From the NCBI RefSeq assembly GCF_027694345.1, contig NZ_JAQEVU010000001.1, positions 62,001 to 126,000 on the forward strand: a stretch of 64,000 nt of DNA, read 5' to 3'. Position numbers and translations under genes: made by a program. The DNA comes from Varibaculum timonense_A (GTDB lineage: Bacteria > Actinomycetota > Actinomycetes > Actinomycetales > Actinomycetaceae). Of the stretch, positions 33,772 to 42,817 are shown piece by piece. The notes under the pieces are model-generated. The model had not been told where the DNA came from. It saw nothing but the letters and a program-made list of their open reading frames with translations, and did not search any database. How positions within the stretch are numbered: position 1 is the stretch's first letter; each line of letters begins with the position of its first letter.

Positions 33772-35022
33772 ATGGCTGAGAATAATGTACGTATCCCCAG
33801 TGTGTTTAAACAACTGCTGTTTTGGGTGTTGGTAGCAATCCTTGCCGGTGCGCTTATAGGTTTGATTCCCGGTTTACCTAAAGGATTTATTGCCCCGTTT
33901 GCTACCTTTAACGATATTTTCGGAAAATTTCTGAGTTTCTGTATCCCCTTGATTATCTTGGGGCTGGTAGGTCCGGCTTTAGCAGATTTAGGGCGCGGAG
34001 CTGGCAAATGGTTACTGCTCACGGTAGGTATTGCTTACGGATCTACCTTATTTGCCGGTTTTGGAACCTACGGGATTGCATCGGTCGTTTTCCCCCGGAT
34101 TCTGACTGAATCGGCTCCCGAACTTAAAGAACCCAAAAATGCGGTGGCCTCCCTGCTAGGAGATAACCTGAACATTTCCCCGGTGTTGGACGTTACCGGC
34201 GCCTTAATCTTGGCGTTTATCCTGGGGATTTGCATGGCAGCGCTTAACACTCCCACGCTACATCGTGCCTATGGAGAGTTTCGGGAAATCACGATGTTGA
34301 TGATTAAGCGGGCTATTGTTCCGCTGCTTCCGCTGTTCATTTTCGGAACTTTTCTAAATATGTCTTACTCGGGGCAGATTGCACTGGTAGTCAAAGTGAT
34401 GATTAAAGTAATCCTAGTGTCGGTAGTCCTAACCGTGGTTTTGCTGCTGATTCAATATGTAGTGGCAGGGATGATTGCCCAGGTAAATCCGTTCGTAGCG
34501 CTTGGGAGAATGGCGAAAGCCTATTTCACGGCGCTAGGTACTGCCTCTTCGGCGGCCACTATTCCGGTTACTTATCAGTGTGCTCGTAACAACGGGGTTT
34601 CTGAAGAAATCGCTGGTTTCGCAGTTCCGCTGTGTGCCACTATCCACCTGGGTGGTTCAACGGTTAAAATTACTGCTTTTGCCCTGGCAGTTATGCAGAT
34701 GACTGGGCAATCTATTTCTTTCGGGAAAATGGCGATGGCGATTCTTATCTTGGGGGTCACTATGGTTGCAGCTCCGGGCGTACCCGGAGGGGCAATCGCG
34801 GCTGCCCAAGGGGTGTTGATGGGATTCCTTGGCTTTTCTCCCGAACTGTATTCGCTGATGGTGGCGTTATATGTGGCGATTGATTCTATCGGTACTGCCA
34901 CTAACGTTACTGGTGATGGCGCGATTGCTCTGATTGTGAACAAGCTGGCAGGTGGCTCACTGGGCTCTGAGAAAGGTAAAGCTATGTCTACGGCGGAAAC
35001 TATTGTTTCTGCTACTGACTAG
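33772..35022 (+). CDS. SDF-family dicarboxylate/amino acid:cation symporter
   Basis: 416 residues, about eight helices plus two re-entrant hairpins. HP1 carries the serine-rich FTALGTASSAATIPVTYQ, TM7 has LGGSTVKITAF in place of NMDGT, HP2 has MVAAPGVPGGAI, and TM8 has IDSIGTATNVTGDGAIALI. These are the substrate and sodium sites of the GltPh/DctA/SstT group. It sits between hisD and hisC, 18 nt after hisD. An amino acid or dicarboxylate substrate is likely; the location suggests co-regulation with histidine synthesis, but the substrate cannot be read from sequence. Confidence 0.88.
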   Translation: MAENNVRIPSVFKQLLFWVLVAILAGALIGLIPGLPKGFIAPFATFNDIFGKFLSFCIPLIILGLVGPALADLGRGAGKWLLLTVGIAYGSTLFAGFGTYGIASVVFPRILTESAPELKEPKNAVASLLGDNLNISPVLDVTGALILAFILGICMAALNTPTLHRAYGEFREITMLMIKRAIVPLLPLFIFGTFLNMSYSGQIALVVKVMIKVILVSVVLTVVLLLIQYVVAGMIAQVNPFVALGRMAKAYFTALGTASSAATIPVTYQCARNNGVSEEIAGFAVPLCATIHLGGSTVKITAFALAVMQMTGQSISFGKMAMAILILGVTMVAAPGVPGGAIAAAQGVLMGFLGFSPELYSLMVALYVAIDSIGTATNVTGDGAIALIVNKLAGGSLGSEKGKAMSTAETIVSATD

Positions 35023-35161
35023 AACCAAGTTAGCACCTTAAACAGGGGTAACGTCCGCGGGGTTTAGGCGTCCTCGTCAAGAGAAATTAGCTGGCAGAGG
35101 ACGCGCACTAAATCCTCGGGTAAAGCCTTTAGAATGGGAGCAAGAAAGGAACAAGTTTTTT

Positions 35162-36286
35162 ATGAATCAGTCCCCCTTGCTGCCGTTACGTGAAGAACTG
35201 GCCGCTGTCACCCCCTATGGAGCGCCTCAGTTGGAGGTTGAGGCGCGCTTGAATGTAAACGAGAATCCCTATTCTCCCAGCCCGGAAATGGTAGCTGATA
35301 TTGCTAAAGCGGTGGCTAGGGTAGGGGCAGGGTTGAACCGTTATCCAGATCGGGATTTTGTGGAACTTCGCCAAGCCTTAGCGGACTATTTGCTCCTAGA
35401 ATGCGGTCATAGTTTCCCTGTTCAACATATTTGGGCCGCTAACGGCTCGAATGAGGTGATGGCACAGCTGCTGGGTGCTTATGCGGGGCCGGGACGGATT
35501 GTTTTAGGAACCGAGCATTCTTACTCTATGTATCCCGAGTATGTGCGGGGCGCGCACTCGCGCTATGTTACGGTTCCTCGGCAAAGTGACTTTAATGTTG
35601 ATTTAACGGTTTTAACTGGGGCTTTACAAGATTTGCGGCCTAGCGTTTTGCTACTGGCTAACCCGAATAACCCTACGGGTACGGTTATTACTGAAGCTGA
35701 CCTGAAACAGATTTTGCAGGTAGCACAGCAGACCGGTCCCATTATTGACGGTGAATCTACCGCAACAGTAGTGGTAATTGACGAGGCGTACGGGGAGTTC
35801 CGGGATTCGGGTCAGCCCAGCGCCCTCGCCCTCTTAGAAAAATTCCCGCACCTGGCAGTTTCGCGTACCATGTCCAAGTCGTTCGGTATGGCCGGTTTGC
35901 GGCTGGGCTACCTGGTGGCAGCAAAGACCATAATCTACGATATTATGCGAGTGCGTTTGCCCTATCACCTGTCTGCACTTACCCAGGCGGCGGCTATCGC
36001 GGCTTTGTCTCACGCGAGCGAACAACTTGACCAGCTTGCCCAGTTGCGTAAGCGCCGAGATAAACTGGCTAGCTGGCTTGCAGCTCAGGGGTATGTTGTG
36101 CCGAAAACTCAAGCCAATTTTGTGCTCTTTGGTCCATTTGAAAATCGACATAAAGTGTTTAATGACTTATTAGAACGCGGAGTGCTGATTCGAGAGGTCG
36201 GACCGACCGGGTTTTTAAGGGTTAGTATCGGTAGCGAACGGGAAGATCAGGCGTTTCGCGCCGCATTGGAGGAGGCAACCAAATGA
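35162..36286 (+). CDS. hisC: Histidinol-phosphate aminotransferase
   Basis: 374-residue class I/II PLP aminotransferase. NVNENPYSPSPEMV near the start, LANPNNPTGTVI, VVIDEAYGEF and the PLP lysine in SRTMSKSFGMAGLRLGYLV are as in HisC. An unusually long spacing (139 nt) separates it from the symporter gene, so it may have its own promoter. It overlaps hisB by 4 nt. Confidence 0.95.
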   Translation: MNQSPLLPLREELAAVTPYGAPQLEVEARLNVNENPYSPSPEMVADIAKAVARVGAGLNRYPDRDFVELRQALADYLLLECGHSFPVQHIWAANGSNEVMAQLLGAYAGPGRIVLGTEHSYSMYPEYVRGAHSRYVTVPRQSDFNVDLTVLTGALQDLRPSVLLLANPNNPTGTVITEADLKQILQVAQQTGPIIDGESTATVVVIDEAYGEFRDSGQPSALALLEKFPHLAVSRTMSKSFGMAGLRLGYLVAAKTIIYDIMRVRLPYHLSALTQAAAIAALSHASEQLDQLAQLRKRRDKLASWLAAQGYVVPKTQANFVLFGPFENRHKVFNDLLERGVLIREVGPTGFLRVSIGSEREDQAFRAALEEATK

Positions 36287-36882
36287 GCCGTGTCGGCAAG
36301 GTAACGCGAAAAACCCAAGAATCAGAGATTACGGTAGCGATTGATCTCGACGGTTCCGGGCAGAGCCAGATTTCTACCGGAGTTCCTTTCTATGACCATA
36401 TGCTGACTGCATTGTCTAAACATTCCCTGATTGATATGCAGATTCAGGCTAGTGGTGACCTAGAGGTTGATGTCCACCACACGGTAGAGGACACTGCGAT
36501 TTGTTTAGGTAAAGCCTTGAAGCAAGCCTTGGGGGACAAACGGGGGATTCGCCGCTTCGCTGATGCGACTATTCCTTTAGATGAGGCTCTCGCCAGGGCG
36601 GTGGTAGATGTGGCAGGTCGTCCTTATTGCGTGCATGGCGCAGAACCGGAAGGACAACAATATCACCTGATAGGCGGGCATTTTACTGGGGCTTTAACCC
36701 GGCACGTGTGGGAGTCGTTTGCTTACAATGCCGAGATTTGTTTGCATGTGCAACTGCTTTCTGGACGCGATCCGCACCATATTGTAGAGGCACAGTTTAA
36801 GGCGGTTGCGCGGGCTTTGCGGGGCGCGGTAGAGCTAGATTCACGGGTAGAAGGTATCCCCTCGACGAAAGGTGCTCTGTGA
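36283..36882 (+). CDS. hisB: Imidazoleglycerol-phosphate dehydratase
   Basis: 199 residues. The two manganese-binding repeats are clear: GVPFYDHMLTALSKHS and DLEVDVHHTVEDTAICLGKA, then LIGGHFTGALTRHVWESFAY and NAEICLHVQLLSGRDPHH IVE. Monofunctional form without the phosphatase domain. Overlaps hisC and the next gene by 4 nt each, indicating tight translational coupling. Confidence 0.96.
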   Translation: MSRVGKVTRKTQESEITVAIDLDGSGQSQISTGVPFYDHMLTALSKHSLIDMQIQASGDLEVDVHHTVEDTAICLGKALKQALGDKRGIRRFADATIPLDEALARAVVDVAGRPYCVHGAEPEGQQYHLIGGHFTGALTRHVWESFAYNAEICLHVQLLSGRDPHHIVEAQFKAVARALRGAVELDSRVEGIPSTKGAL

Positions 36883-37685
36883 CGGTTTCAGGAATTCCAG
36901 AGGACGATCAGGGACGTAGTGAAAATAATCGCTCTGGTAGGGGCGATTCTTCCAGTGAGGGCTGGTCGCGTAATAATGATGATTTCGGCGACTTGGATTC
37001 TCAGATGAAACCGGAAGATTTCTTCGATGAAGTCATTGCCCAGTCGGGGCTGGATGGTGAGGAGCTAGACGGATTCCAGGAAGAAGTAGATCAGGATTTA
37101 CAGGCCTGGAAACACCTTGAAGACCTGCCTCCGGAGCCGGGAGATGTCGCATTGGTGCTGACTAATCTGTTAGAGCCGCTTCCCCTTGCCACTATGATGG
37201 CGGCGCATGAAATAGATGGGCGAATTGTGGAAACCGAGTCGGGTTGTGTGGTTTGGAAAAGGCTGACTACCACCCCTGATGATGAGCTTGAAGCTCTGCT
37301 AGGTGAGGCGCGTCCGGTTTCTAAAGAGGCGGAGGCTCTTGCCATGACAGTATCTAAAATTACTCCCTACGGGGCAGTATTATTTGTCTCTACCTTGCGT
37401 TCTGATTCTGATGCTGACCCTGGTGTTCAAGGGCAGATTAGTGCCCGTGTCTATTATGATGGTCGTTTTGACCGCACGATTCCGGCGGGACCTTTAGTTT
37501 CTTGTGCTGATGAACGTATCGAGGATTTGTTACTTGGTCGCACTTCCCCCGAGGATTATCCTCAGGTAGAGCCACCGCGTCTGCGCGATTTACCAGGTAT
37601 TTTATTGCGGCAACTTCGTGGTCTCCAGCAAGATGTCCGGCGTCAAAAAGGCAAAGATGACCAGAAGGGCGATAATGGTGACTAA
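36879..37685 (+). CDS. Unknown acidic protein in the histidine cluster
   Basis: 268 residues from a GTG overlapping the hisB stop. The first 60 residues are Asp/Ser/Asn-rich and probably disordered. The middle (PGDVALVLTNLLEPLPLATM, then SKITPYGAVLFVSTLRSD and SARVYYDGRFDRTIPAGPLV) looks like a small mixed alpha/beta domain. The C terminus is Arg/Lys-rich and overlaps hisH by 11 nt. No signal peptide or membrane helix. I do not recognise the family. Coupling to hisB and hisH suggests a role linked to the same pathway, but that is inference. Confidence 0.7.
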   Translation: MTVSGIPEDDQGRSENNRSGRGDSSSEGWSRNNDDFGDLDSQMKPEDFFDEVIAQSGLDGEELDGFQEEVDQDLQAWKHLEDLPPEPGDVALVLTNLLEPLPLATMMAAHEIDGRIVETESGCVVWKRLTTTPDDELEALLGEARPVSKEAEALAMTVSKITPYGAVLFVSTLRSDSDADPGVQGQISARVYYDGRFDRTIPAGPLVSCADERIEDLLLGRTSPEDYPQVEPPRLRDLPGILLRQLRGLQQDVRRQKGKDDQKGDNGD

Positions 37686-38316
37686 ACAGGTTGCGGTTTT
37701 CGACTATGGTTCTGGCAATGTGCGCTCGGTGGTTAATGCCCTGCGTCATATCGGGGTAGATGCGCAGCTAACCAGTGATTTTTCCACCTGTATGCAAGTA
37801 GATGGTTTGGTAGTGCCTGGGGTTGGGGCTTTTGCCTCGGTAATGGCAGATTTGCGATCTCGACGCGGTGATATCCTAATTGATCGCCGTCTGGCAGGAG
37901 GGCGCGCGGTACTGGGGATTTGTGTAGGTATGCAAATCATGTTTGAACGAGGAATCGAACACGGGGAAGATGTCTTAGGACTGGGGGAATGGCCGGGAAC
38001 AGTAGAGAAACTGAACGCTCCGATTGTCCCCCATATGGGCTGGTCAAAGCTGAAAGTAGGGGAGGGTTCTTCCCTATTTTCAGGAATAGAGGACGAACGT
38101 TTTTATTTTGTACACTCTTACGGGGTGTTAGCTGACCCGGCTGGACATTACCGGCAGTCTGACCGAATGAAACCCCCGATTTTTTCGTGGGCAACCCATG
38201 GGCAGCGTTTTGTTGCCGCCGTTGAAAATGGGCCGTTATCTGCTACCCAGTTCCATCCGGAAAAATCAGGGGAAGCAGGGATGGAGCTTCTTCGTAACTG
38301 GACGCGGGCGTTATAG
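37675..38316 (+). CDS. hisH: Imidazole glycerol phosphate synthase, glutaminase subunit
   Basis: 213 residues from the ATG at 37675, chosen because AAGGG lies six bases upstream and the family starts at QVAVFDYGSGNVRSV. Class I glutamine amidotransferase with catalytic Cys in LGICVGMQIMFERG and the His-Glu pair in ATQFHPEKSGEAG; PHMGWSKL is also typical. It supplies ammonia to HisF, whose gene is not in the window. Confidence 0.95.
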   Translation: MVTKQVAVFDYGSGNVRSVVNALRHIGVDAQLTSDFSTCMQVDGLVVPGVGAFASVMADLRSRRGDILIDRRLAGGRAVLGICVGMQIMFERGIEHGEDVLGLGEWPGTVEKLNAPIVPHMGWSKLKVGEGSSLFSGIEDERFYFVHSYGVLADPAGHYRQSDRMKPPIFSWATHGQRFVAAVENGPLSATQFHPEKSGEAGMELLRNWTRAL

Positions 38317-38326
38317 GGGGAAATAG

Positions 38327-39052
38327 ATGTTAGAACTGTTACCGGCCGTAGATATTGTGGACGGTCAAGCTGTACGTTTGCATCAAGGCCAGGCCGGCAG
38401 TGAGAAGGTTTACGGCAATCCTTTACAGATGGCGCTCTCTTTTGCGGATGCCGGTGCTTCCTGGCTGCATCTTGTAGATTTAGATGCGGCTTTTGGGCGA
38501 GGAAATAACGCGTCAGTGGTGCAAGAAATTGTGAAAACTGTGTCCCTAAAGGTTGAGGTTTCTGGGGGGATTCGTGATGATGACTCGCTAGAAAGGGTGC
38601 TTGCAGCGGGGGCGAAGCGGGTAAATCTGGGTACTGCCGCTATCGAGAAACCGGAGTGGACTGCCAAAGTTATTGGTGAATATGGCGATGCGATTGCGGT
38701 CGGTTTAGATGTTCGTGGTACTACGGTGGCAACTCATGGTTGGACTAAGGATGCGGGGGATCTTTTTGACCTGATTGGATACTTGGATGCAGCGGGGTGC
38801 GCCCGCTATGTGGTTACCGATGTGATGCGGGACGGGACTTTGAACGGCCCTAATACTCACCTGCTGGCACAAGTTTGTCAGGCAACCAAGGCGAAAGTGG
38901 TCGCTAGCGGCGGGGTTAGTTCTCTAGAGGATTTGCGTGCCTTGTGGGCATTGACCGACCTGGGGCTGGAGGGAGTCATTGTCGGGAAAGCGCTTTATGC
39001 GCAGGCTTTCACGATTGAGCAGGCTCTGATGGTAGCTTCCGGGAGTGAATAG
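38327..39052 (+). CDS. hisA: Phosphoribosyl isomerase HisA/PriA
   Basis: 241-residue TIM barrel. LLPAVDIVDGQAVRLHQGQAG, WLHLVDLDAAFGRG, VEVSGGIRDDDSLERVL and YVVTDVMRDGTLNGPN resemble actinobacterial PriA, which serves both histidine (HisA) and tryptophan (TrpF) synthesis. Both catalytic aspartates (AVDIV and VTDVM) are present. Whether it retains TrpF activity depends on whether trpF is absent elsewhere in the genome, which the window cannot show. Confidence 0.93.
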   Translation: MLELLPAVDIVDGQAVRLHQGQAGSEKVYGNPLQMALSFADAGASWLHLVDLDAAFGRGNNASVVQEIVKTVSLKVEVSGGIRDDDSLERVLAAGAKRVNLGTAAIEKPEWTAKVIGEYGDAIAVGLDVRGTTVATHGWTKDAGDLFDLIGYLDAAGCARYVVTDVMRDGTLNGPNTHLLAQVCQATKAKVVASGGVSSLEDLRALWALTDLGLEGVIVGKALYAQAFTIEQALMVASGSE

Positions 39053-39848
39053 TTTGTCCGCCATCCGCCGGGGAAATCCTGCTTTAGGTTTCGATAAGTC
39101 TTTACCTCCCTCTCAAGAGGACGCGATTTTGCGTGCTTTGACTCGCAAAGTTAATCCCGCCGACCGAGGCGATATTGAGCCAAATATGGCGGCAGCATTT
39201 GCGCAATCGGATTTTTCTGAATGCCTTAAAGCTATTGCTGCTGCTTTAGAGCTAGGACGAGTCATTTTGCCGGTTGTTCCGCACGCGGTTACGGCGGAAA
39301 ATCCCTGTTCTAGTGGAAGTTTGCCCCAGCTTCAGTTAGAAAAAGTTGCCGGGGTGAGGGCGGTTCCGGTTTTTTCTTGTCTTTCGACTTTTGAGGCGGC
39401 TATCAAAACCGGCTTGGCTGCTTCTTTGCTGAATGAGGACGCACAGGGGGAAACTACTAGCTCGGCTAGTGCCCGCCCTTTGCCGGTTAATGCCCGCGCC
39501 CTCGCCCTTACTGCTTTAAATAATCCGGGTAGGATTTTGCTCGATGGTCGGTACCTTTTACCTCGTCCCTTGCTTAATGCGCTTGCCAGTGGAGATGAGT
39601 GGCTTCCGGCTTGGGAGAATCCTAATTTTTTAACTCAGATTTCACTCCTGGTTGAGCAGGTTTTTCCGGGTGCTTCTTGGTCGGTTGTTCCTCGCCCAGC
39701 TGGGATTGATCAGCTGCTAATCGCGCTTGACCCCACTATTACTGACCTTGCTGACGCTTTAAATAGCTTGCAAAACCGGATTAACTGTCTGGAAAACTTA
39801 AGAGAGTCGGTTGATTTATTGGCGGTCACCCCGGTTCCTACCTCTTGA
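39045..39848 (+). CDS. SseB-like protein after hisA
   Basis: 267 residues from a GTG overlapping hisA by 8 nt (a TTG three codons later is an alternative). The N-terminal FAQSDFSECLKAIAAALELG and VPVFSCLSTFEAA, then LDGRYLLPRPLLNAL, follow the SseB N-terminal domain pattern of actinobacterial proteins commonly encoded directly after hisA/priA. Function unknown. Confidence 0.7.
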   Translation: MNSLSAIRRGNPALGFDKSLPPSQEDAILRALTRKVNPADRGDIEPNMAAAFAQSDFSECLKAIAAALELGRVILPVVPHAVTAENPCSSGSLPQLQLEKVAGVRAVPVFSCLSTFEAAIKTGLAASLLNEDAQGETTSSASARPLPVNARALALTALNNPGRILLDGRYLLPRPLLNALASGDEWLPAWENPNFLTQISLLVEQVFPGASWSVVPRPAGIDQLLIALDPTITDLADALNSLQNRINCLENLRESVDLLAVTPVPTS

Positions 39849-39872
39849 CGCTAGCAATCTCTAAGGGCGTGC

Positions 39873-40871
39873 TTAGCGGTGTTCGCAACTACTGATTTCG
39901 GATGGTGTTCGCAAATGTTTCCGGTACACCAGAGGACGAAGCGCGGCTGCCAGCCCATATAGGGTTATCAACCCCATTACGATTGCAGAGCCGGAGGCGG
40001 CGGCGGTGAAATAGGAAAATACCAGTCCCGCTATACAGGTGAGCATTCCCAGTAACATAGCCCATCCCATGGTGGCGTTGAATGAGCGCGCATATATTTG
40101 GGCAATAGCTACCGGCACAATCATTAGGGCTGACACTAACAGTACTCCCACTACTCGCATAGCGGTCGATACTGTTAGAGCGCTAACCAGCGCTAAACAG
40201 ATGGTAAGTCGGCGTACCGGGATTCCGCAGGCGAGCGCAAACTCTTCATCGTTGCAGATGGAGAAGAGCTCGCGGCGCATTCCTAGCCCAAAAACGAGAA
40301 TTAAAACTGATAGCGCAATAGTTAAATAAACATCCGACCAGGACACCGCAGCGATGGATCCAAAGAGGTAAGAGTTTAACTGGTTGGTAGAGCCTCCAGC
40401 TAGGGAGATTACCAGCACTCCGGAGGCGATACCGCCGTAAAAAAGGAGCGCCATAGCCACGTCTGCACTGGCTGCGCCTTTGGCTCTTACCAGTTCAATA
40501 ATTACGGCTCCGATTATTGAGGCGATTACGGCTCCGGGAATGGCTAAGGCGTCACCTCCGGCTATTTCGGTTAGGTTACCGACTACCCACCCTAGAGCCA
40601 CCCCGGTCAGGGCAACGTGCCCGATTCCGTCTCCTAGTAAAGATAGGCGGCGCTGCACTAGATAAGTGCCAATTACCGGTGCGCTTAAACCAACGAGAAC
40701 TGCCACTATCAGTGAGCGCAGGAAGAAAGGGGAGGATAGGAGGGATTCCCAATCGGCGGTAAAGCTGGAAGTGAGGGAATGTGTCCTCGGGTTTAAAGGT
40801 AAACCGTACGCCTGTCCGGGGGCGGAAGTTGAAGATAACGAGCTAGGGAGGTAGCTGGGGTAATTAATCAT
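39873..40871 (-). CDS. znuB: Zinc/manganese-type ABC transporter permease
   Basis: 332 residues of the ABC-3 family with eight or nine helices. FFLRSLIVAVLVGLSAPVIG, the conserved SLLGDGIGHVALTGVALG, and AMRVVGVLLVSALMIVPVA are typical of ZnuB/MntB permeases. A 48-residue polar N-terminal extension precedes the first helix; the start is supported by a 4-nt ATGA overlap with the ATPase stop. Last gene of the znuA-znuC-znuB unit. Confidence 0.9.
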   Translation of the reverse strand: MINYPSYLPSSLSSTSAPGQAYGLPLNPRTHSLTSSFTADWESLLSSPFFLRSLIVAVLVGLSAPVIGTYLVQRRLSLLGDGIGHVALTGVALGWVVGNLTEIAGGDALAIPGAVIASIIGAVIIELVRAKGAASADVAMALLFYGGIASGVLVISLAGGSTNQLNSYLFGSIAAVSWSDVYLTIALSVLILVFGLGMRRELFSICNDEEFALACGIPVRRLTICLALVSALTVSTAMRVVGVLLVSALMIVPVAIAQIYARSFNATMGWAMLLGMLTCIAGLVFSYFTAAASGSAIVMGLITLYGLAAALRPLVYRKHLRTPSEISSCEHR

Positions 40872-41599
40872 TTTTCTTCTACCATCAGGGAGGATTGGGG
40901 CTGGTTAGTGGGAGTGTCGCTGGCAATTTGCCCGGATACCAGGGTGATGGTGCGATCGATTAGGGGGGCTAAATAGCCGTGTTCGTGTAGCACAATCAGC
41001 ATGGTTTTACCGGATTGTTTTGCTCGGTTAATTATGTCGGCTAGGCTCTTGGCACTTTGACGGTCAATACCTGCCAGGGGTTCGTCCATAATCAAGAATT
41101 CTGGCTCACGTACTAGGGCGCGGGCAATCAATACTCGCTGTTGCTGTCCGCCCGAGAGGAACTGGAATTTTTTGTTTGCTGCCTCGCCTAGTCCGACTTC
41201 TTGGAGCGCTTTCAGGGCGCGTTCTTTATCGGAGTGTTTTTTCCTTAGCCGACCGGCGGGGAGTAGCCCAGAACGCACCACTTCCAGGGCGGTTGCTGGT
41301 ATTGTGCCGGACATTGTTTTTCGTTGAGGAACGTAGCCGACTCTAGCTAGGGCTTTAGCGTGGGTTTTATCGCTGGTTTTCGCTCCAAAAATCTCAATTT
41401 TACCTGCACTGACCGGGTTTAGTCCGATTGCGGTGCGTACCAAAGTAGATTTTCCGGAGCCGTTTTCTCCGCACAGTGCCACTGTGCTTCCCGCTTCGAT
41501 TGCTAGGTTTATATTTTTGAGAATCAAATTGCCCGTTAGGGCGACAGATAAATCTGTCGCCCTAAGAGGAATGGATGTGGTTTCAGCTTCTATACGCAT
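40868..41599 (-). CDS. znuC: Zinc-type ABC transporter ATPase
   Basis: 243 residues. Walker A ALCGENGSGKSTLV, Q-loop YVPQRKTM, signature LSGGQQQRVLIARALV, Walker B FLIMDEPLAG, H-loop IVLHEHGYL. Clearly the ATPase of a metal-type transporter by sequence and context. The ATG overlaps the znuA stop by 10 nt. Confidence 0.9.
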   Translation of the reverse strand: MRIEAETTSIPLRATDLSVALTGNLILKNINLAIEAGSTVALCGENGSGKSTLVRTAIGLNPVSAGKIEIFGAKTSDKTHAKALARVGYVPQRKTMSGTIPATALEVVRSGLLPAGRLRKKHSDKERALKALQEVGLGEAANKKFQFLSGGQQQRVLIARALVREPEFLIMDEPLAGIDRQSAKSLADIINRAKQSGKTMLIVLHEHGYLAPLIDRTITLVSGQIASDTPTNQPQSSLMVEEK

Positions 41600-42607
41600 T
41601 TCATGGCTTTGCTTAGTTTTGTGAGGTTATCTTCCATTACTTGCAGGTAATCCCGGCTTTTATCTACTTGGATTTCTAGGGGGTCAAGCACTTCGGATTT
41701 GATTCCCAGCTGCTCGGCGAGAGTTTTGGTGTCTTTATCTCCTAGGGCGCTTTCCGAAAATAGTACGTTAACTTTCTTTTGCTTGGCAATGTTTGCGACT
41801 TCTTGGAGCCGTCCGATAGAGGTTTCAGCTTCCGGATCGACTCCTTTTACCCCTATCTGTTCAAATCCGTACCGTTTCGCTAGATATCCGTAGGCTTCGT
41901 GAGCAGTGATTACGGTGGGAGTAGCGCATTTTTTTAGACCGGTTTGGTATTTTTTGTCCAGCGAGCTGAGCTTTTCTTGTAAAGCCTTGCCATTTTTTTT
42001 CATAGGTGGAGGCGTGGGCACTATCGGCTTTAGACAGGGTTTGCACTACCTGGGGTACGATTGCCGATAGGCGTTCTGGGTCTAGCCAAAAGTGGGGATC
42101 GAAGCCTCCGTGATGATGATGACCGGATTCATGGTTGTGTTCTTTTGATTCCTTAGCCTGTCCTGCTTCTTCGTGCTGATGTTCTTTTTCGTGTTCTTCG
42201 TGATGCTCGTGCTCTTCCTCGTGGTCTTCGTTTTCTGTAGAGGAGAGCTTATCTAGTTTGGCTGCTTTAGCTACGTCTAATGCGTTCTTGGGGGCTGCTT
42301 CTTTTACCGCATCGTCTACCGCGGATTGGAAACCTGACAGGTAGATTAGGGCATCTGCCTACGACATGGTGGTGAGGTCTTTTGCTGATAGTTCTACCTC
42401 GTGGGCTTCGCCTGCGGGGGTTAGGTTGGTTACGTTTACCATTTCTCCGCCTACCTGGCTAGTTACATAGGCGAGGGGGTAAAAGGAGGCAACGGCGTTT
42501 ACTTTGCCTTTTTCTGAGGTTTGTGCGGTGTTAGAGCATCCGCTGAGAGCTAGGGCGCCTATCGCGGCAGCGCAGATTATTGTGGTCATTCCTTTACGCA
42601 TGAGCAA
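41590..42607 (-). pseudogene. znuA: Zinc-binding lipoprotein ZnuA, broken twice
   Basis: Reads as a 338-residue metal-binding lipoprotein if two defects are ignored. The start has a lipobox (IGALALSGCSNT), then VNAVASFYPLAYVTSQVGGE; a His-rich loop with HEEEHEHHEEHEKEHQHEE and HHHHGGFDPHFWLDP; and the C-terminal lobe with TPTVITAHEAYGYLAKRYGF. Defects: an in-frame TAG at 42359-42361 (after DLTTMS, before ADALIYLSGF) and a one-base gain in a run of eight A on the coding strand (41993-42000 on the plus strand), after which the frame shifts. The His-rich loop indicates a zinc substrate. Either a recent pseudogene or sequencing error; two independent defects favour decay, though homopolymer error is possible for one. 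Confidence 0.88.
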
Positions 42608-42614
42608 AAATATA

Positions 42615-42631
42615 AACGATAACCGTTCTCA
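42615..42631 (-). promoter_or_regulatory. Putative Zur box upstream of znuA
   Basis: AACGATAACCGTTCTCA is an imperfect palindrome (GATAACCGTTCTC; complement TGAGAACGGTTATCGTT), 8-25 bp before the znuA start. It resembles FUR/Zur-family operators, TGA.AAYG.TT.TCA-like. Confidence 0.6.
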
Positions 42632-42817
42632 AAAGCAAAATGAAGTGCAGGTCGTGTTTTTTTGCTGACCAGATTACGGGGCTCTTTAATCTCGGTTACG
42701 CTCAGGTTTAGAGGTGTAAATCACGCTGAAGCGTTCTAGTGCTAGTAAAGCGGAACGAAGCCGGTAGAATCTGGGAAGTGGCGCTTTTGCGCCGGAAACA
42801 AGGTTAAGGAGACAAAA

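Noticed and set aside
42640..42817. T-box or glycine riboswitch upstream of glyS
   Set aside because: No T-box sequence, specifier loop or glycine aptamer core could be recognised; only a small TGGCGC/GCGCCG hairpin.
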